Shown here: positions 54,180-64,000 of the stretch, one piece after another
Position numbering within the stretch: position 1 is the first letter of the stretch
Layout of the letters: each line of letters starts with the position of its first letter
DNA from: Euglena gracilis
Lineage: Eukaryota; Euglenida; Euglenophyceae; Euglenales
Length of the DNA: 64,000 nucleotides
NCBI GenBank assembly: GCA_039621445.1
Contig: CP154955.1
Coordinates: 1,984,899 to 2,048,898, forward strand
Reading direction: 5' to 3'
Position numbers and translations under genes: made by a program
Notes under the pieces: model-generated
The model's database searches: none
What the model saw: the letters and a program-made list of their open reading frames with translations, nothing else
Told to the model about the DNA's origin: nothing

Positions 54180-54440
54180 TTTTTGGCGGGGTGGGGTCGG
54201 CGGAAGGTGTCGGAGCAACCGCCCCCCCCCCCCTCCCCGCCGCAGGGCCACCGGGGGCCCCCCGTCCCCGACCAACGCGGCGCGGCCCCGCCGCTCCCCG
54301 CGGCTGTGTCCCTCCGTGGCGGGTGGCGCTGGGTCGCTGCTGGGTGACACCGGGGCGGAGGCGGAACGGGGGCGGGCCCTGCCGACGAAGAGGGCGGTGG
54401 TCATCCACGGTGTGCGCTGGGGGGGGGTGGGCGTTGCGTA
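54180..54440 (-). CDS. Weak GC-rich exon candidate
   Basis: The minus frame through PWMTTALFVGRARPRSASAP and TEGHSRGERRGRAALVGD has strongly G/C third positions, unlike the AT-rich flanks. A second frame is also open, splice boundaries are not evident, and no protein is recognised. Confidence 0.25.
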
Positions 54441-55889
54441 AATGGAAGGCAAATTCTGTGCGGCCAACCCTGCAGCCTTGCAGTTTATCACCTCGCTGTC
54501 TTTTGGAGGAACTCAAGGAGGGAACAGAACAAAATAATGGAGCGTGTGGGCGTGTGCATGAGAAACCAAAAGCTATTTTTTTTCTGTAATTGAGGAACAA
54601 AAACCAAGGGAGCAATCAAATACAAACCAAGGAAACACAGAAATTTATTTTGACAAAAAAATGGCATCAATGCTGAAAAATCGCACGTTAATATGCCTAT
54701 GTAATACACACACACATATATACAGTGTGGCAAGTAAATTTTCAGACCCAAGTGCCAAGTAAATTTTCAGACCCTGAAAAACCGAAAAAAATGATGGCAC
54801 CCCACACTGCACAGTACCATCCGGAATCGCCTCCCACAGTTGAGAGCAATGGTGGAGGGGTGTGCTGTGACAGGCGATTGTGACATGTGACTGCTCAGCC
54901 CCCGATGGCTGGCCCCCCCCCCCCCCAGGGGTCCAGCCAGCCAGCACCTTTTTCCCGCCAGCACCTCCTTGCCGGGCTGTGGACTCCCCTGGGGGTCTGC
55001 TGTAATACAGTTCGGGCCAGCACGGTGAAGCTGATCTGGACCGAGAATTTTGGAAGAAAAGGGGTCATGGCATTTTTGGGTGGTTTTGGGTCTTCATCCT
55101 CGAATTTTGGCTGAAAAGGGCATTTGGGATTTTTTGAGCACCCGTCCCCTTTTTGAGTCCCCCGCGGACCCCCCAACCCCCAGGGGGGGTCCAACCAGCA
55201 CCATTTTTTTCGGCCTGCGGAACCCGGGGGTCCTCAAGCACACGCACCCACTTAGCGGGCCGGATTCGCACTTAAGCCTTTTTATGTTGATTTGCGCACT
55301 TGCACAAATCCCCCGAATTTTTTCACTTTGACTGTATGGCTCCGGGGGGTTTGAAAACACGGCGACAAGCAAGTGCAAAAAAAACGAGCAAAAATTCTTT
55401 GGCTGTGAGACCCCTGGTACTTTGGTCAAAAATGGTGTTTTTGGGGGGTCCGCAAGTCGATGAAATGGAAATGTGCTCTGCACGTCGAAACCCCCGGGAC
55501 CTTCCCGGCCAAGAGGGAAAAAATGACAAAAAAAGCGGCACCGGAACGGGACCTTTACTGCCCTGTCGGCTGTTTTCCTGGGTGGGCCCGAATTGCCGGC
55601 GGTGTGCGTCCTGGGTGTTTGCCGGACTGCCTCGCTTGCGGCGCCTTGCTGTAGTGTTTTTGGGACGTTTGTTAAAGCGTGGGGAGAAAGTGCCGAGGTG
55701 TGTGGGTGCGGTGTAACCAAGCCGGACGCACGGAAAGGAAGGTGAGTGTGGGGTGTTTGGAAAGGAATGCGCAAGGGGGAAGAAATAGGGTCCACAGGGA
55801 ATGAAAGGGACGGGTGTCTCCCCACAACTTATGCCCGGGATCCGTGCAGCCAGTTTTGTGGCAAAGAACCCAGCGGAAGAAGTCCAACC

Positions 55890-55989
55890 CTTAAAGAACA
55901 AAATTGTGTTTACTTGCGCAAACGCGCGCCCCAACATAATTGTGTGTATTTGCGCATTTGCGCAAATAAACACAATTTTGTCCTTTAAG
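55890..55989. repeat. ~100-bp GCGCAAA palindrome
   Basis: The arms CTTAAAGAACAAAATTGTGT and ACACAATTTTGTCCTTTAAG continue inward as TTGCGCAAACGCGC against ATTTGCGCAAAT. This is the longest of the GCGCAAAT palindromes. Confidence 0.85.
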
Positions 55990-56109
55990 TGCAGGGCTCT
56001 AGCGCCAATGAACTGACGCCGTCGGTAAACGACGTGACAAAGGGGCCGTGACGGTGCGGATCAGCGTGCCACCGAGCAACATAATTTGGTGGGTTTCTCA
56101 AAACGTTTG

Positions 56110-56375
56110 TCGACGGAAATTAGCTTTGGGCGCAAATGTGCGCACCAACAAAACTAAGTTTATGTGCGCATTTGCGCACACCAACACAATTTGTGTTGGT
56201 GGGCGCAAATGCACGACGGAAACACAACTGTGAAACGCCAGCAGCAGATGTGATTTATTTGCACATTTGCGCGCATCAGAACCACATGAATACATTTGCG
56301 CAATCTACATCTGGTTCATTTGCAAATTTGCGCCAAACAACGTGATGCGCGCAAATGCGCAAATGAACCACCAAT
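56110..56375. repeat. GCGCAAAT palindromes, cluster 3
   Basis: 56164-56214 pairs GTGCGCATTTGCGCACACCA with TGTTGGTGGGCGCAAATGCA. 56258-56375 has CACATTTGCGCGCATCAGAA and, further on, GTTCATTTGCAAATTTGCGC then ATGCGCGCAAATGCGCAAAT. Confidence 0.8.
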
Positions 56376-56689
56376 GGAGGAGTAAAAGAACGACTTCATT
56401 TGGCCCCCCTACTGCTACCCTTAATGGCTTCTGAAGGGTTCAACCCCAACGACCACGCCGTCTCCTCCGGCACCTAGTATTATGGTGCCGTTCCTGGTCC
56501 ATTGATATGTCCCACAAAAGATGGAGACGGAGGATCTCCTGAAGGTGGGTGTGCAGCCACCCGGTAACGGCACACGTCCTCCGGCACCGATTTTAGGATC
56601 CCAAGGGCCAGCGGCAGGGCTTAGCCTCCGCTGTTGCAGCCACATCAGCTGCTGATGCTTCAGCACCCACCAGACCGGAATCGACCTCC

Positions 56690-56950
56690 CCGGTGCAACA
56701 ACACCCACCGCAGCGGCCACGTTATTCCCCGCAACCGGGGTGTGAGACTGGGGGGACGACGTGGTGCCAGTGCATGGCAACCGGCAGCTGGAGAAAGGTG
56801 GCCCTCAAGCACCCGTTACTTTGGGTGCGGGAAGTGTTGAACCTTTACCACTCGATTGGTTGCATGAAAGTGGTGGGACCCACACCCCTCAAATTATGCA
56901 CAAAAACTGGTGTGTTTTACGTTTTTCAAGGGGAAAATAGTGGAGAATAA
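56690..56950 (+). CDS. Unrecognised coding-like segment, copy 2
   Basis: Frame with QQHPPQRPRYSPQPGCETGG, GSWRKVALKHPLLW and HSIGCMKVVGPTPLKLCTKT followed by GVFYV, ending TAA near 56950. It aligns with 44456-44730 (minus) in the same frame. Shared positions include VQQ, PQPG, TGG, W/LK, GC.KV and TKTGV. Its function is unknown. Confidence 0.4.
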   Translation, partial: PVQQHPPQRPRYSPQPGCETGGTTWCQCMATGSWRKVALKHPLLWVREVLNLYHSIGCMKVVGPTPLKLCTKTGVFYVFQGENSGE

Positions 56951-57319
56951 CCAGAAAACGGACTCCGGCCCGACGTATCCCGGATGTTTCAGGTGCCAAA
57001 TTTTGATTTCTTGTAACACAGTAAAGTTGCAGAAAAGGTGTCGAACAGTCACAGGTCGTTGCATGTCATCAGTTCATTTTGTTTAATTGCCAAAAGGATG
57101 AGGCCAAAACAACCGACCGTGCGGGCCGGAGAACAGCATTGCAAATGTGCACGCGCAAGGCAGGCAAATTTTGGCCCGTTAGATGCCGTGTCTAAATGAA
57201 CATTACACACTACCTCTCACCACAAATTTCATCACCACATATTTGTTGTGCAAATCAATGGTTTGCGTGAGGAATTGCGTTCGCCAGCCGTCACGGACGA
57301 GGAGATGGTGTCGCACAAC

Positions 57320-57775
57320 TGATGTGTGTTGGTGCGCGCATTTACACACACAAACAAACTTTCTTTGTGTGCGCTAGGGCTCGCTCAAACACACTATTTT
57401 GAAGCTATTCATTAAATGTTTGTGAGAGCACTTGCGCAAATGCGCGCACAAACGTAATTGTGTTTATTTGCGCAAATGTGCACACCAACACGCCTATCAC
57501 GTTCAAAAAATCTCGTAGGGTCATGGTCCTCATCAGTGTGCTTTAATGCAGACATGTTGTTTGTTCCCTCCCATTGCACAAACTATCCCTATACCAGTTT
57601 CCCCAGGGTGTTGGTTTGCGCATTTGCGCACACAAACAAATTTGTTTGTGGGCGCATTTGCGCCCACAAACATGTATTTTAACCTTAAAGTTTTGTGTGT
57701 TTTTTTTTGCGCAAATGCGCCCATAAACAAAATTGTTTTTATCTGAGCAAATGCGCGCACAAACACACATCAGTT
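57320..57775. repeat. GCGCAAAT palindromes, cluster 4
   Basis: 57612-57672 pairs TTTGCGCATTTGCGCACACA with TTTGTGGGCGCATTTGCGCC. 57691-57768 pairs GTGTGTTTTTTTTTGCGCAA with GAGCAAATGCGCGCACAAAC. More single copies lie at 57330, 57432 and 57468. Frames here read as repeated VRICAH/CAFAHT words and are artefacts. Confidence 0.85.
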
Positions 57776-58206
57776 GTGTGGCGGCTGGCTGTCATAGTCT
57801 GTAGTATGTGATTTAATATCGCTCCGTGTGTTCTTATGGACGGCTGCAGTATTCAAGCTGGTTCAGTCACCACATCGGCACCAGTTCCAAGTGTCATAAC
57901 AGCGGGTGTGTGCTTCTCACCTGTTTGATGTACGAGAGCACCAGTCTCACCCTCGGCCCTTTTCACGTCACTCGGTAAGCAGCATGCACACCAAACCACC
58001 GGGAGTTAATGCCCTACAACACAGGGTTGCAACGGTTCATAAACTGTCTTCTGTGTGTCAGGGTACAGGGTCCAGAACATTCGTAAAATTTGCGCATTTG
58101 CGCAAATGCGCCCATTTCAAAGAAAAAACCCTTGAGTGCGAATCCGGCCGCCTAAGACCCACGCACACGCACACATACACATACACCCACCCACCTGTTT
58201 CGCCAG

Positions 58207-58385
58207 GCCCGGACCCCGAGGAGGTGCCGCCCTCCCCCGGCGCGCAGACGCCCCTCATGTCCCCCAGCAAGGGCCCCGCCGGCCGCCTCGGCGAGTCGTC
58301 GGAGTACGACGGCAGCGCCAGCGAGGTGGAGGACCGCCCGCTGTCCTGGCGGCGACGGGCCCGCACCCACAGCGCGGCGGAGGAG
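58207..58385 (+). CDS. Internal exon of an unrecognised host-like gene
   Basis: Preceded by a CA/pyrimidine tract and TTTCGCCAG, followed by GTGCGTGG. The frame encodes an acidic/serine-rich segment (EEVPPSPGAQTPLMSPSKGP, then LGESSEYDGSASEVEDRPLS) and a basic end (WRRRARTHSAAEE). Nearly every third base is G or C, a strong contrast with the flanks. It ends in phase 0, compatible with the exon at 59412. It looks like a disordered, possibly phosphorylated region. Confidence 0.55.
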
Positions 58386-59411
58386 GTGCGTGGACTCTGC
58401 TGTTGCGCGCTGGGCTCTGACGTGGGATTTCTTCGCGTTGGCAAATGGTGTCGGGAGCTCTGCGCCTCCCCTCTCCCCTGCCCAAGACAGTCTTGTCAAG
58501 ACACAGCTTGTCGGCGACGCCCATCCTCCATCACGCAGACTTCTGGAACGTCGTTCTCCCCCCGTCCTTGATGCGCCTTGTCATTTTGTCATGATTCTTG
58601 GGACAAACAATTATTTTTTTGGAGGCTTTGCAGCCACTGGTAGTTTTTGGGCACATTCCTTTTTCTTCACCTTGTGGGTGGTCAATGGATCGTCTTTTGG
58701 TTGGCCTGCCTGGTTAGTAGGTGGGTGGGTAGTGGTATAAAGCTAGGCACGTAAATTTGATCAATGAAACAGCTGTTATTTTGTAATTGTTATTCTCCCG
58801 CAGATCATGGTATTTGCAATGTGTGTGCATCTGTATTTATTGAACAACAGCAAGGTTCATTTTACATGTTAATTTGTGTTATCTTTCAATGCGTGAAGCA
58901 ACGGTATTGTTTTCAGCAAATATGAACTGCACATTTCTCTCTGTTTGCCCCCACAAAAACTTAAAGAGAACGTGCAAATGAAATTTCCTTTTTTTGAAAC
59001 GTTGTACCAGAAGGCTCTGCTCAGAGTTTTTCTGCCAACCAAAAGACAATTGCCATTTTTTTACTGTTTATGTCAACCAGATTTTTTTTGAATTTCGCAC
59101 CCCGGTTAGGTTTCGGGGTGGATGGTGCTATGTTCCCCCAGGCGACGAAGGTGCCGGGGGCCCGAAAATATCCATTTTCAAGCGGGAAAGTTGGCTTTGC
59201 CGGCAGGAACCAGGACCCCCCCATGGTTCTGGACACTGGCCCCCTCTTCCCTGTGTCTGGTATGGCCAGGCCCCCCATGGCACAAGCCCCCCCCCCCCCC
59301 CCTGGGGTTGGTGAAAAGCAATCTGCTGCCTGCGGATTGCGGGACTTTCACCCAACTTGAGCCGACCACACCACTTTTCCCACCGGTCTTCTGTCACTTT
59401 GTTTTTCGTAG

Positions 59412-59468
59412 GCCTTGTCCCTCCGCAAGTTGCCGGAGCTGGAGACCGCCCTGCCATCGGACCCCTCG
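59412..59468 (+). CDS. Short internal exon, phase-compatible with 58207-58385
   Basis: Flanked by a T-rich tract ending CGTAG and a GTGCGTAG donor, whose first six bases match the upstream exon's donor (GTGCGT). Nineteen codons, ALSLRKLPELETALPSDPS, with G/C third positions. It starts and ends in phase 0, so it joins the upstream exon without a shift. The rest of the gene is not identified. Confidence 0.5.
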
Positions 59469-59499
59469 GTGCGTAGCCCGGGGCAACCATCGCTGCCGT

Positions 59500-62400
59500 G
59501 ACTTACCCAGCTCAAGTTTCAGCGGCCAGAGAAACACGCAGCACCGGAAATGCATCCTGCATGACACGTGAGGAAAACGGTGCCGAACCCAGGAAGACAC
59601 TGGCCCCCGGGCATCAGGTCCAGTATTCTCCTGAACAATAAATTTGATCCAGCAGTCTGTTTGTTTTGCCAAAGTGCAAAATTCGTGGTGGATGGCAACA
59701 ACACGTTACAAAGTGTGTGAAAGCACAAGGCTGATCATGTTTGGAATAATGCTTACAAATGAAAGAGAAGAGGTGAAAATGTAGTAAAGCATGCTAACCA
59801 TCCCGCCCAGCATATGCATGAGTTCTTTTTTTGGGACAGATACACGAAGTCACCCCCCACATTTAATAAGAGTACTGAATACAAGATGTTCAACATGAAA
59901 GATTTGTGGCGGACTCTGAGAAAAATTTGGTTGAAAGAAAAGCACCCGGGAAAATGAAAATTTGGGATGTGCAGAATTTTGATTCCTCGCATTTCCTTTT
60001 CTTTTTTGTTGCTTTTGGTTCCACGTTTTTTTTTATTAACCTGGAAGATTCCTTTCCAAGTGCACTCATTTTGCAAAGATCTTCTCTCTTTCTGGTGGAC
60101 TGGGTGGCAATACCGAAACCCTTCTTTTTGCTCTTTCCCCCCCATTGTGTGCATTTCATTATGTTTCTTGTCCATGTTGTGCATTGAAGTGCGGCCAGGG
60201 AATTTCTTTAGCCGGAGGGTACCCTACCCCTCGGGGGGGGGGTCCAGCCAGCCAGCAGCGCAAATCCAGCCAGCAGCCCAAATTCGGGCTGGGAGCCCCC
60301 CCCCCCCCGGGGGGGTCGAGTGAAATAAAGTCGGGTCCAGCCCGGCCGGAGGCCGGGCCAGCCGGCCGAAGGCCGGGCCAGCGGGCCGCAGGCTGGCCAG
60401 CCAACTGGGCTGCCCAGGTCACCTATCCCTGCATTTCCCCCCCTCATCACAGCCCCTCCTCCATCACAACCCCCCAGCCTTGATCTAGCTCCACCCATCA
60501 AAATGCCGAAAATGGCAAAAATGCGTTAGAAAATTTTGTTTTTCCTCGACCCAGCCCAGCCCAGCCCCCTCCAGCCCCGGAACCCCCCCTCCCCCCCCCC
60601 CCCCCCCCACCGGGGTCCAGCCAGCAGCTCATTTCCAGCCAGCAGCCTTTTTGCCAGCCTGGAGGCTGGACCCCCCCCCCCCCCCCCCGGGGGGGGGGGG
60701 TCCTAGAAATTCCCTGAGTGCGGCCCGTCCCATGGAACTGGCGATCGAATATTTACTTTTTATTATAATATGATTTTTTTGCGCTTGGATCTTGTCATCT
60801 TTTTTTTGTCCTGTCTTTGTTGTCGGCTCCCATTTTCGAGCCACACCAGTGTTCTGGGAACGAGCTGTTCCTGGTGTTATCAAGCCTGGAGGGATCCCAT
60901 CCCTCCATCAGCATCCCCAGGGGAGGGGGTTCAGCCAACCGTTTACCCCCCCCCCCCCCCCCACCCCTAAGATGAGTAACAATTTAATACTCTCAGGCCA
61001 CTTCGGGTGGCCGGTGACAGACTTTTGGGCTTCGGAGGTGCAAACAAATGGGCCAAAAGTGGGCTAAAATGGGTTGGCTTCCCAGCTCAAATTGGGGGAA
61101 AAAGTATTTTTGAATGGTTTGCATTTTTTTGGCCTTTTTTTTATAGCAGCTTTAAGTTTTCGGTACTCGGTGGGTTGGGCTGTCGAATGCCGGGGGGGGG
61201 GTCAACAACAGGGGGGGGGTGTTTTGTCAAGGGAATGGCACGTTGAACGATGAACGTACCAACAGTGGTATGTCGACGGTATGTACCGTGGTGCCCCGCC
61301 CCCAACCGAAGCACCGATTGGTGGGGCTTTCAGGTGCTGTGGACAGGACCTTTCAAATGCCACCACCCCACGTCCGCAGCATTGAGTTTCAATGGTACCC
61401 AAGGATTCTGGAGGAGTCCACAGAATGAGGTGATTGGGACTCCAGGTGACACACACACAAAATCAAAACTACCTCTGGACAAGCACCTTAATATCCCATG
61501 GGTGACTGTGCTACTTCATTTCTCTCTTTTCTTTCATAACTCGTTTCACCTTCAGCCCTTTGCTTAAGGGTTTGCAGTGCCCCTCCCCCCCCTGAGGGGG
61601 CCTGGACTGCAGCCAGGCATGTCCAACTTTGGCCATTGGAATTCCAGTAGACCCCAAGGGGGGGGGAGGTCCGGGGGGGGGGGCTAGCTTGTGGAAAAAA
61701 TTCTAGTGACCGGTGCGGAGCGCTGATTTTCTTTTGGGATCCCAAAAAATGGCCAAAACGCACATTTTTTTGGCCATTTTTAGGATTTTTTTTTGGAACG
61801 AAACCAGCCAAAAGGCCCATTTAAAACCCCATTTCCAGTTGGAAACTTCTTTTTTTTTCCAGTTGGGGGACCCCCGGACCCCCTGGGGGGGGGAGGGGGT
61901 TCTAGCTAGTCCATTTTTTCCATTGTCCAACAAAATGGCTAGCCAGTGGACCCCCCCCGTGTCCTTAAGCAATGGCCTGTTCACCTTTCCCCCCGAATTT
62001 TTCTTTGCCATTGAGGGTCGATGATGTCCTTTTTCTCCTGTTCTGTACCCTAACATTCCCTTGTGTTGCAATGTTTTTTTTTTTGAACCGTGTTATCAAG
62101 CCAAAGAAGGTGCATTTGCTGATATTATATATATATTTTTTTCTGCGAAGTCTTACAAACACTTTTGTTTCTGCAATTTCGGAAAAATCTTGGACCTGAA
62201 AAATCACGTAAAACCATGTATGCCATTACAGGTCCCTGGCACGTTTCTGTGAAAAGCCCCAGTTTATCCTGAATGCAAAGTAATTGCATAGTATTGTATT
62301 GTATAGGTATTATGGTCTTGTGGCCCCATCCAACGTCAGCCACACCATAAATGAGGTGGTTGTCATTTATTTGTACCATTCAATGCATTGATTGCCCATG

Positions 62401-62870
62401 ATTGCCCACCTATGCATAGCTCCCCCCCCCGACTGATCTTTAATTTTGTGTGAACAGTTCCATTTGAATTTGGTCCATATTCTGGCGATTTGCATGCCGG
62501 CCACCAACACATTTGCAAGGATGCTGGCATCGTCCAAGTCACCCATTGAGCTCCCTGGTGGATCCTCAACCAGGCTCCGTATCTGACAGGTGACAGATCT
62601 GCTATGGGTGTGGCGACTGGAGGGATTTCCTCAGTTTTCACAGGGGGAATCATGAATTAGATCAAAATCTGTAAACAAAACTATAAAATCACAAATGACT
62701 GTTTTCTCAAAATGGTTCCATTTGTTTGGGGAGAACACGTGGCTCTAAGGCCAGCTATCTTGGCGGCTACCCATTCGTATTAAGTTCTCTGAATGCTTGA
62801 GTGGAAAGAGCTCAGGATGAAAACGGTTCTTTTTTATTTAACTTTTTTCAATGTGAGCCAGGAACCAAAC
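59500..62870. other. Mostly repeats; no firm gene
   Basis: 59500-60230 is AT-rich with no domain. 60235-60720 has CCAGCCAGCAGC and GGCCGG repeats among C/G runs. 61250-61430 has an open frame (VPTVVCRRYVPWCPAPNRST) of unclear status. 61590-61930 is a G-run element with the GC hairpin at 61711-61725 and CCATTTTTGG words. 62000-62800 shows nothing. Confidence 0.4.
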
Positions 62871-62874
62871 TCCA

Positions 62875-63060
62875 TGGCAAGGGTTGGTGGAGCCTGTGGG
62901 CAACGCACCGCCCCCACCCCCTGGCCGGGTCCCCGCCCCACCCCTCCGGTCATGCCACCGCCGCCGGTCACGGTCACGGGCACGGTCACGGTCACGCCAG
63001 CTCGCCGCCTGCCGAGAGGGCCGGACTTCCGAAGCCCAGCCTCGACTGGTGTGGTCTCGG
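62875..63060 (+). other. GC-rich segment with (GGTCAC)n
   Basis: GC-rich stretch with GGTCACGGGCAC-type hexamers at 62965-62998, giving either VTVTGTVTVT or GHGHGHGHGH in different frames. It could be a further exon of the 58-59 kb gene, since it ends near a possible donor at 63047, but the frame is ambiguous. Confidence 0.25.
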
Positions 63061-63148
63061 ACTCAGAAATTGCACGTGCGGGACAGGGCTCACCATTACC
63101 CACAGATCTTCTGTAAATTATTGAGTTTTAGAGCGACCCAATCCCACT

Positions 63149-63530
63149 AACCCCCCCCCCCCAAGTAACGGGACAATGCCCTTTGAGTGGGCAGTGCCCA
63201 AATAACGGGGCGGGGGGAAGGCCGAAAAAGATGGTTCCAATAACAGGGCACCCTCAGTTTTTTTTGATCCAAGAGGGTAGCGAGGACGAAAATATTCCAC
63301 AACGCTGCCTGTCGCGAGTACATACTTGTATACGTATGCATACAGACATGCCTACATATTTATGGCAGGGATTTACCAGTTATCCCCCCAAGGGGGATCC
63401 CAGTAGTAAAATGCGGGGCGGGATCCAACATTTGATGATGATGGCTAGTGCCCAAATAACGGGGCAGGGGGGAAGGTCAAAAAGATGGTGCCAGTAAACG
63501 GGGCACCCCGCCCCGTCATTTGGGGGGGGG
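63149..63530. mobile_element. C-capped element, AAGTAACGGGG type (right end uncertain)
   Basis: The left side is TA followed by ACCCC, a C-run and AAGTAACGGGAC. The right side read inward is CCCCCCCCCAAATGACGGGG. Internal CAAATAACGGGGC words recur at 63198 and 63453. No TA is found at the right edge, so it may be truncated or imprecise. Confidence 0.45.
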
Positions 63531-63936
63531 TCTCTCGCCCATTAATCTCCAGGATCTCCGTTTTTCAGCACAGAACCAGCCAAAAACTCCCAATTTTGGT
63601 TGATTCTGCCCTTTGCACCATTTTCTCACCTCCGGAATCCAACCTGGGAAATGAACAATCTTCTGAAGCAAAGGCCCGCCGCGTCCAGCCCCTCATTTTT
63701 TCCCTGTCACACCGTGGCTGCCAGTTGGGCGAAACCTACGTCCCCCTGCTTGCGCCATCTATGTGGAGGCTTTCGAGCTGAGTTCCTCACACCCCCAAAA
63801 TTATGGAGCTGAAGAACATATTTTTGGAGCCTGAGGAGTCTTTACACTGCAATTTAATTTAAATTTTTTCAAATAGGTGGTTTTTATGTGTTTTTACTAA
63901 AATCCCTCTAATCCACAAAGTAACCATCTCTATCAT

Positions 63937-63983
<47 letters not shown>
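63937..63983. repeat. (CA)n microsatellite
   Basis: Twenty or more uninterrupted CA dinucleotides near the window end. Confidence 0.95.
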
Positions 63984-63984
<1 letters not shown>

Positions 63985-64000
63985 GCACGCACGTACGCAC

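Noticed and set aside
57533-57770. Repeated VRICAH / CAFAHTN peptides suggesting a repeat protein
   Set aside because: They come from GCGCAAAT palindromes, appear in several frames and strands, and lack a consistent start or splice context.

Overview
The window reads as eukaryotic nuclear DNA that is almost entirely repeats. There is no operon-like packing. Coding segments are short, broken, or bounded by plausible GT...AG splice sites. There are long C and G homopolymer runs, microsatellites, an interstitial block of eight CCCTAA (telomere-type) units, and wrecks of at least four classes of eukaryotic transposon. A unicellular alga or other protist with a repeat-rich genome fits best, but I see no taxon-specific marker. 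Nearly all long open frames lie in tandem repeats or C/G-run sequence and are not genes.

Layout. 0-9 kb: a ~24-bp minisatellite in two orientations, and a broken transposase-like gene (3.0-5.5 kb) with a CENP-B/pogo-like DNA-binding region, hit by two insertions with visible target duplications; then C/G-capped small elements. 9-16.5 kb: copies of a hAT-like non-autonomous element (M), themselves hit by other insertions, then a third minisatellite array, a 138-bp foldback and two C-capped elements. 16.4-19 kb: a composite satellite (GGCCC-rich leader, ~163-bp monomers, CATGATGGCC minisatellite, ~215-bp units) ending near the telomere-type block. 20.2-27.4 kb: the clearest region, a minus-strand non-LTR retrotransposon (reverse transcriptase plus zinc-knuckle/restriction-like endonuclease end) split by a 3.5-kb BED-finger hAT transposon and by a 1.4-kb element M. 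27.4-33 kb: more satellite, including a second copy of the 16.4-19 kb composite. 33-41.4 kb: two copies of C-capped element G in opposite orientations, one of them split by element H, around a broken tyrosine-recombinase gene. 41-64 kb: mostly AT-rich or low-complexity DNA with GCGCAAAT palindromes, two copies of an unrecognised coding sequence (44.5 and 56.7 kb), a tRNA-Ala-like sequence and a few exon candidates.

The most interesting system is a group of small elements whose tips are C-runs (G-runs at the other end), inserted between TA dinucleotides. Ten copies or partial copies in about eight sequence types can be delimited. One pair is close to an experiment: copy G1 is 636 bp, and copy G2 is 1050 bp but becomes 639 bp once the 409-bp element H and one TA are subtracted. 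A second group of C-rich elements uses 3-bp duplications (GAA, AAT, ATT seen). Several unrelated-looking elements share CCTAATTTGG-like iterons or a GC-rich stem closed by a GAA loop. The transposase that moves them is not identified. The pogo-like gene at 3.0-5.5 kb is one candidate, because that group targets TA, but the link is inference.
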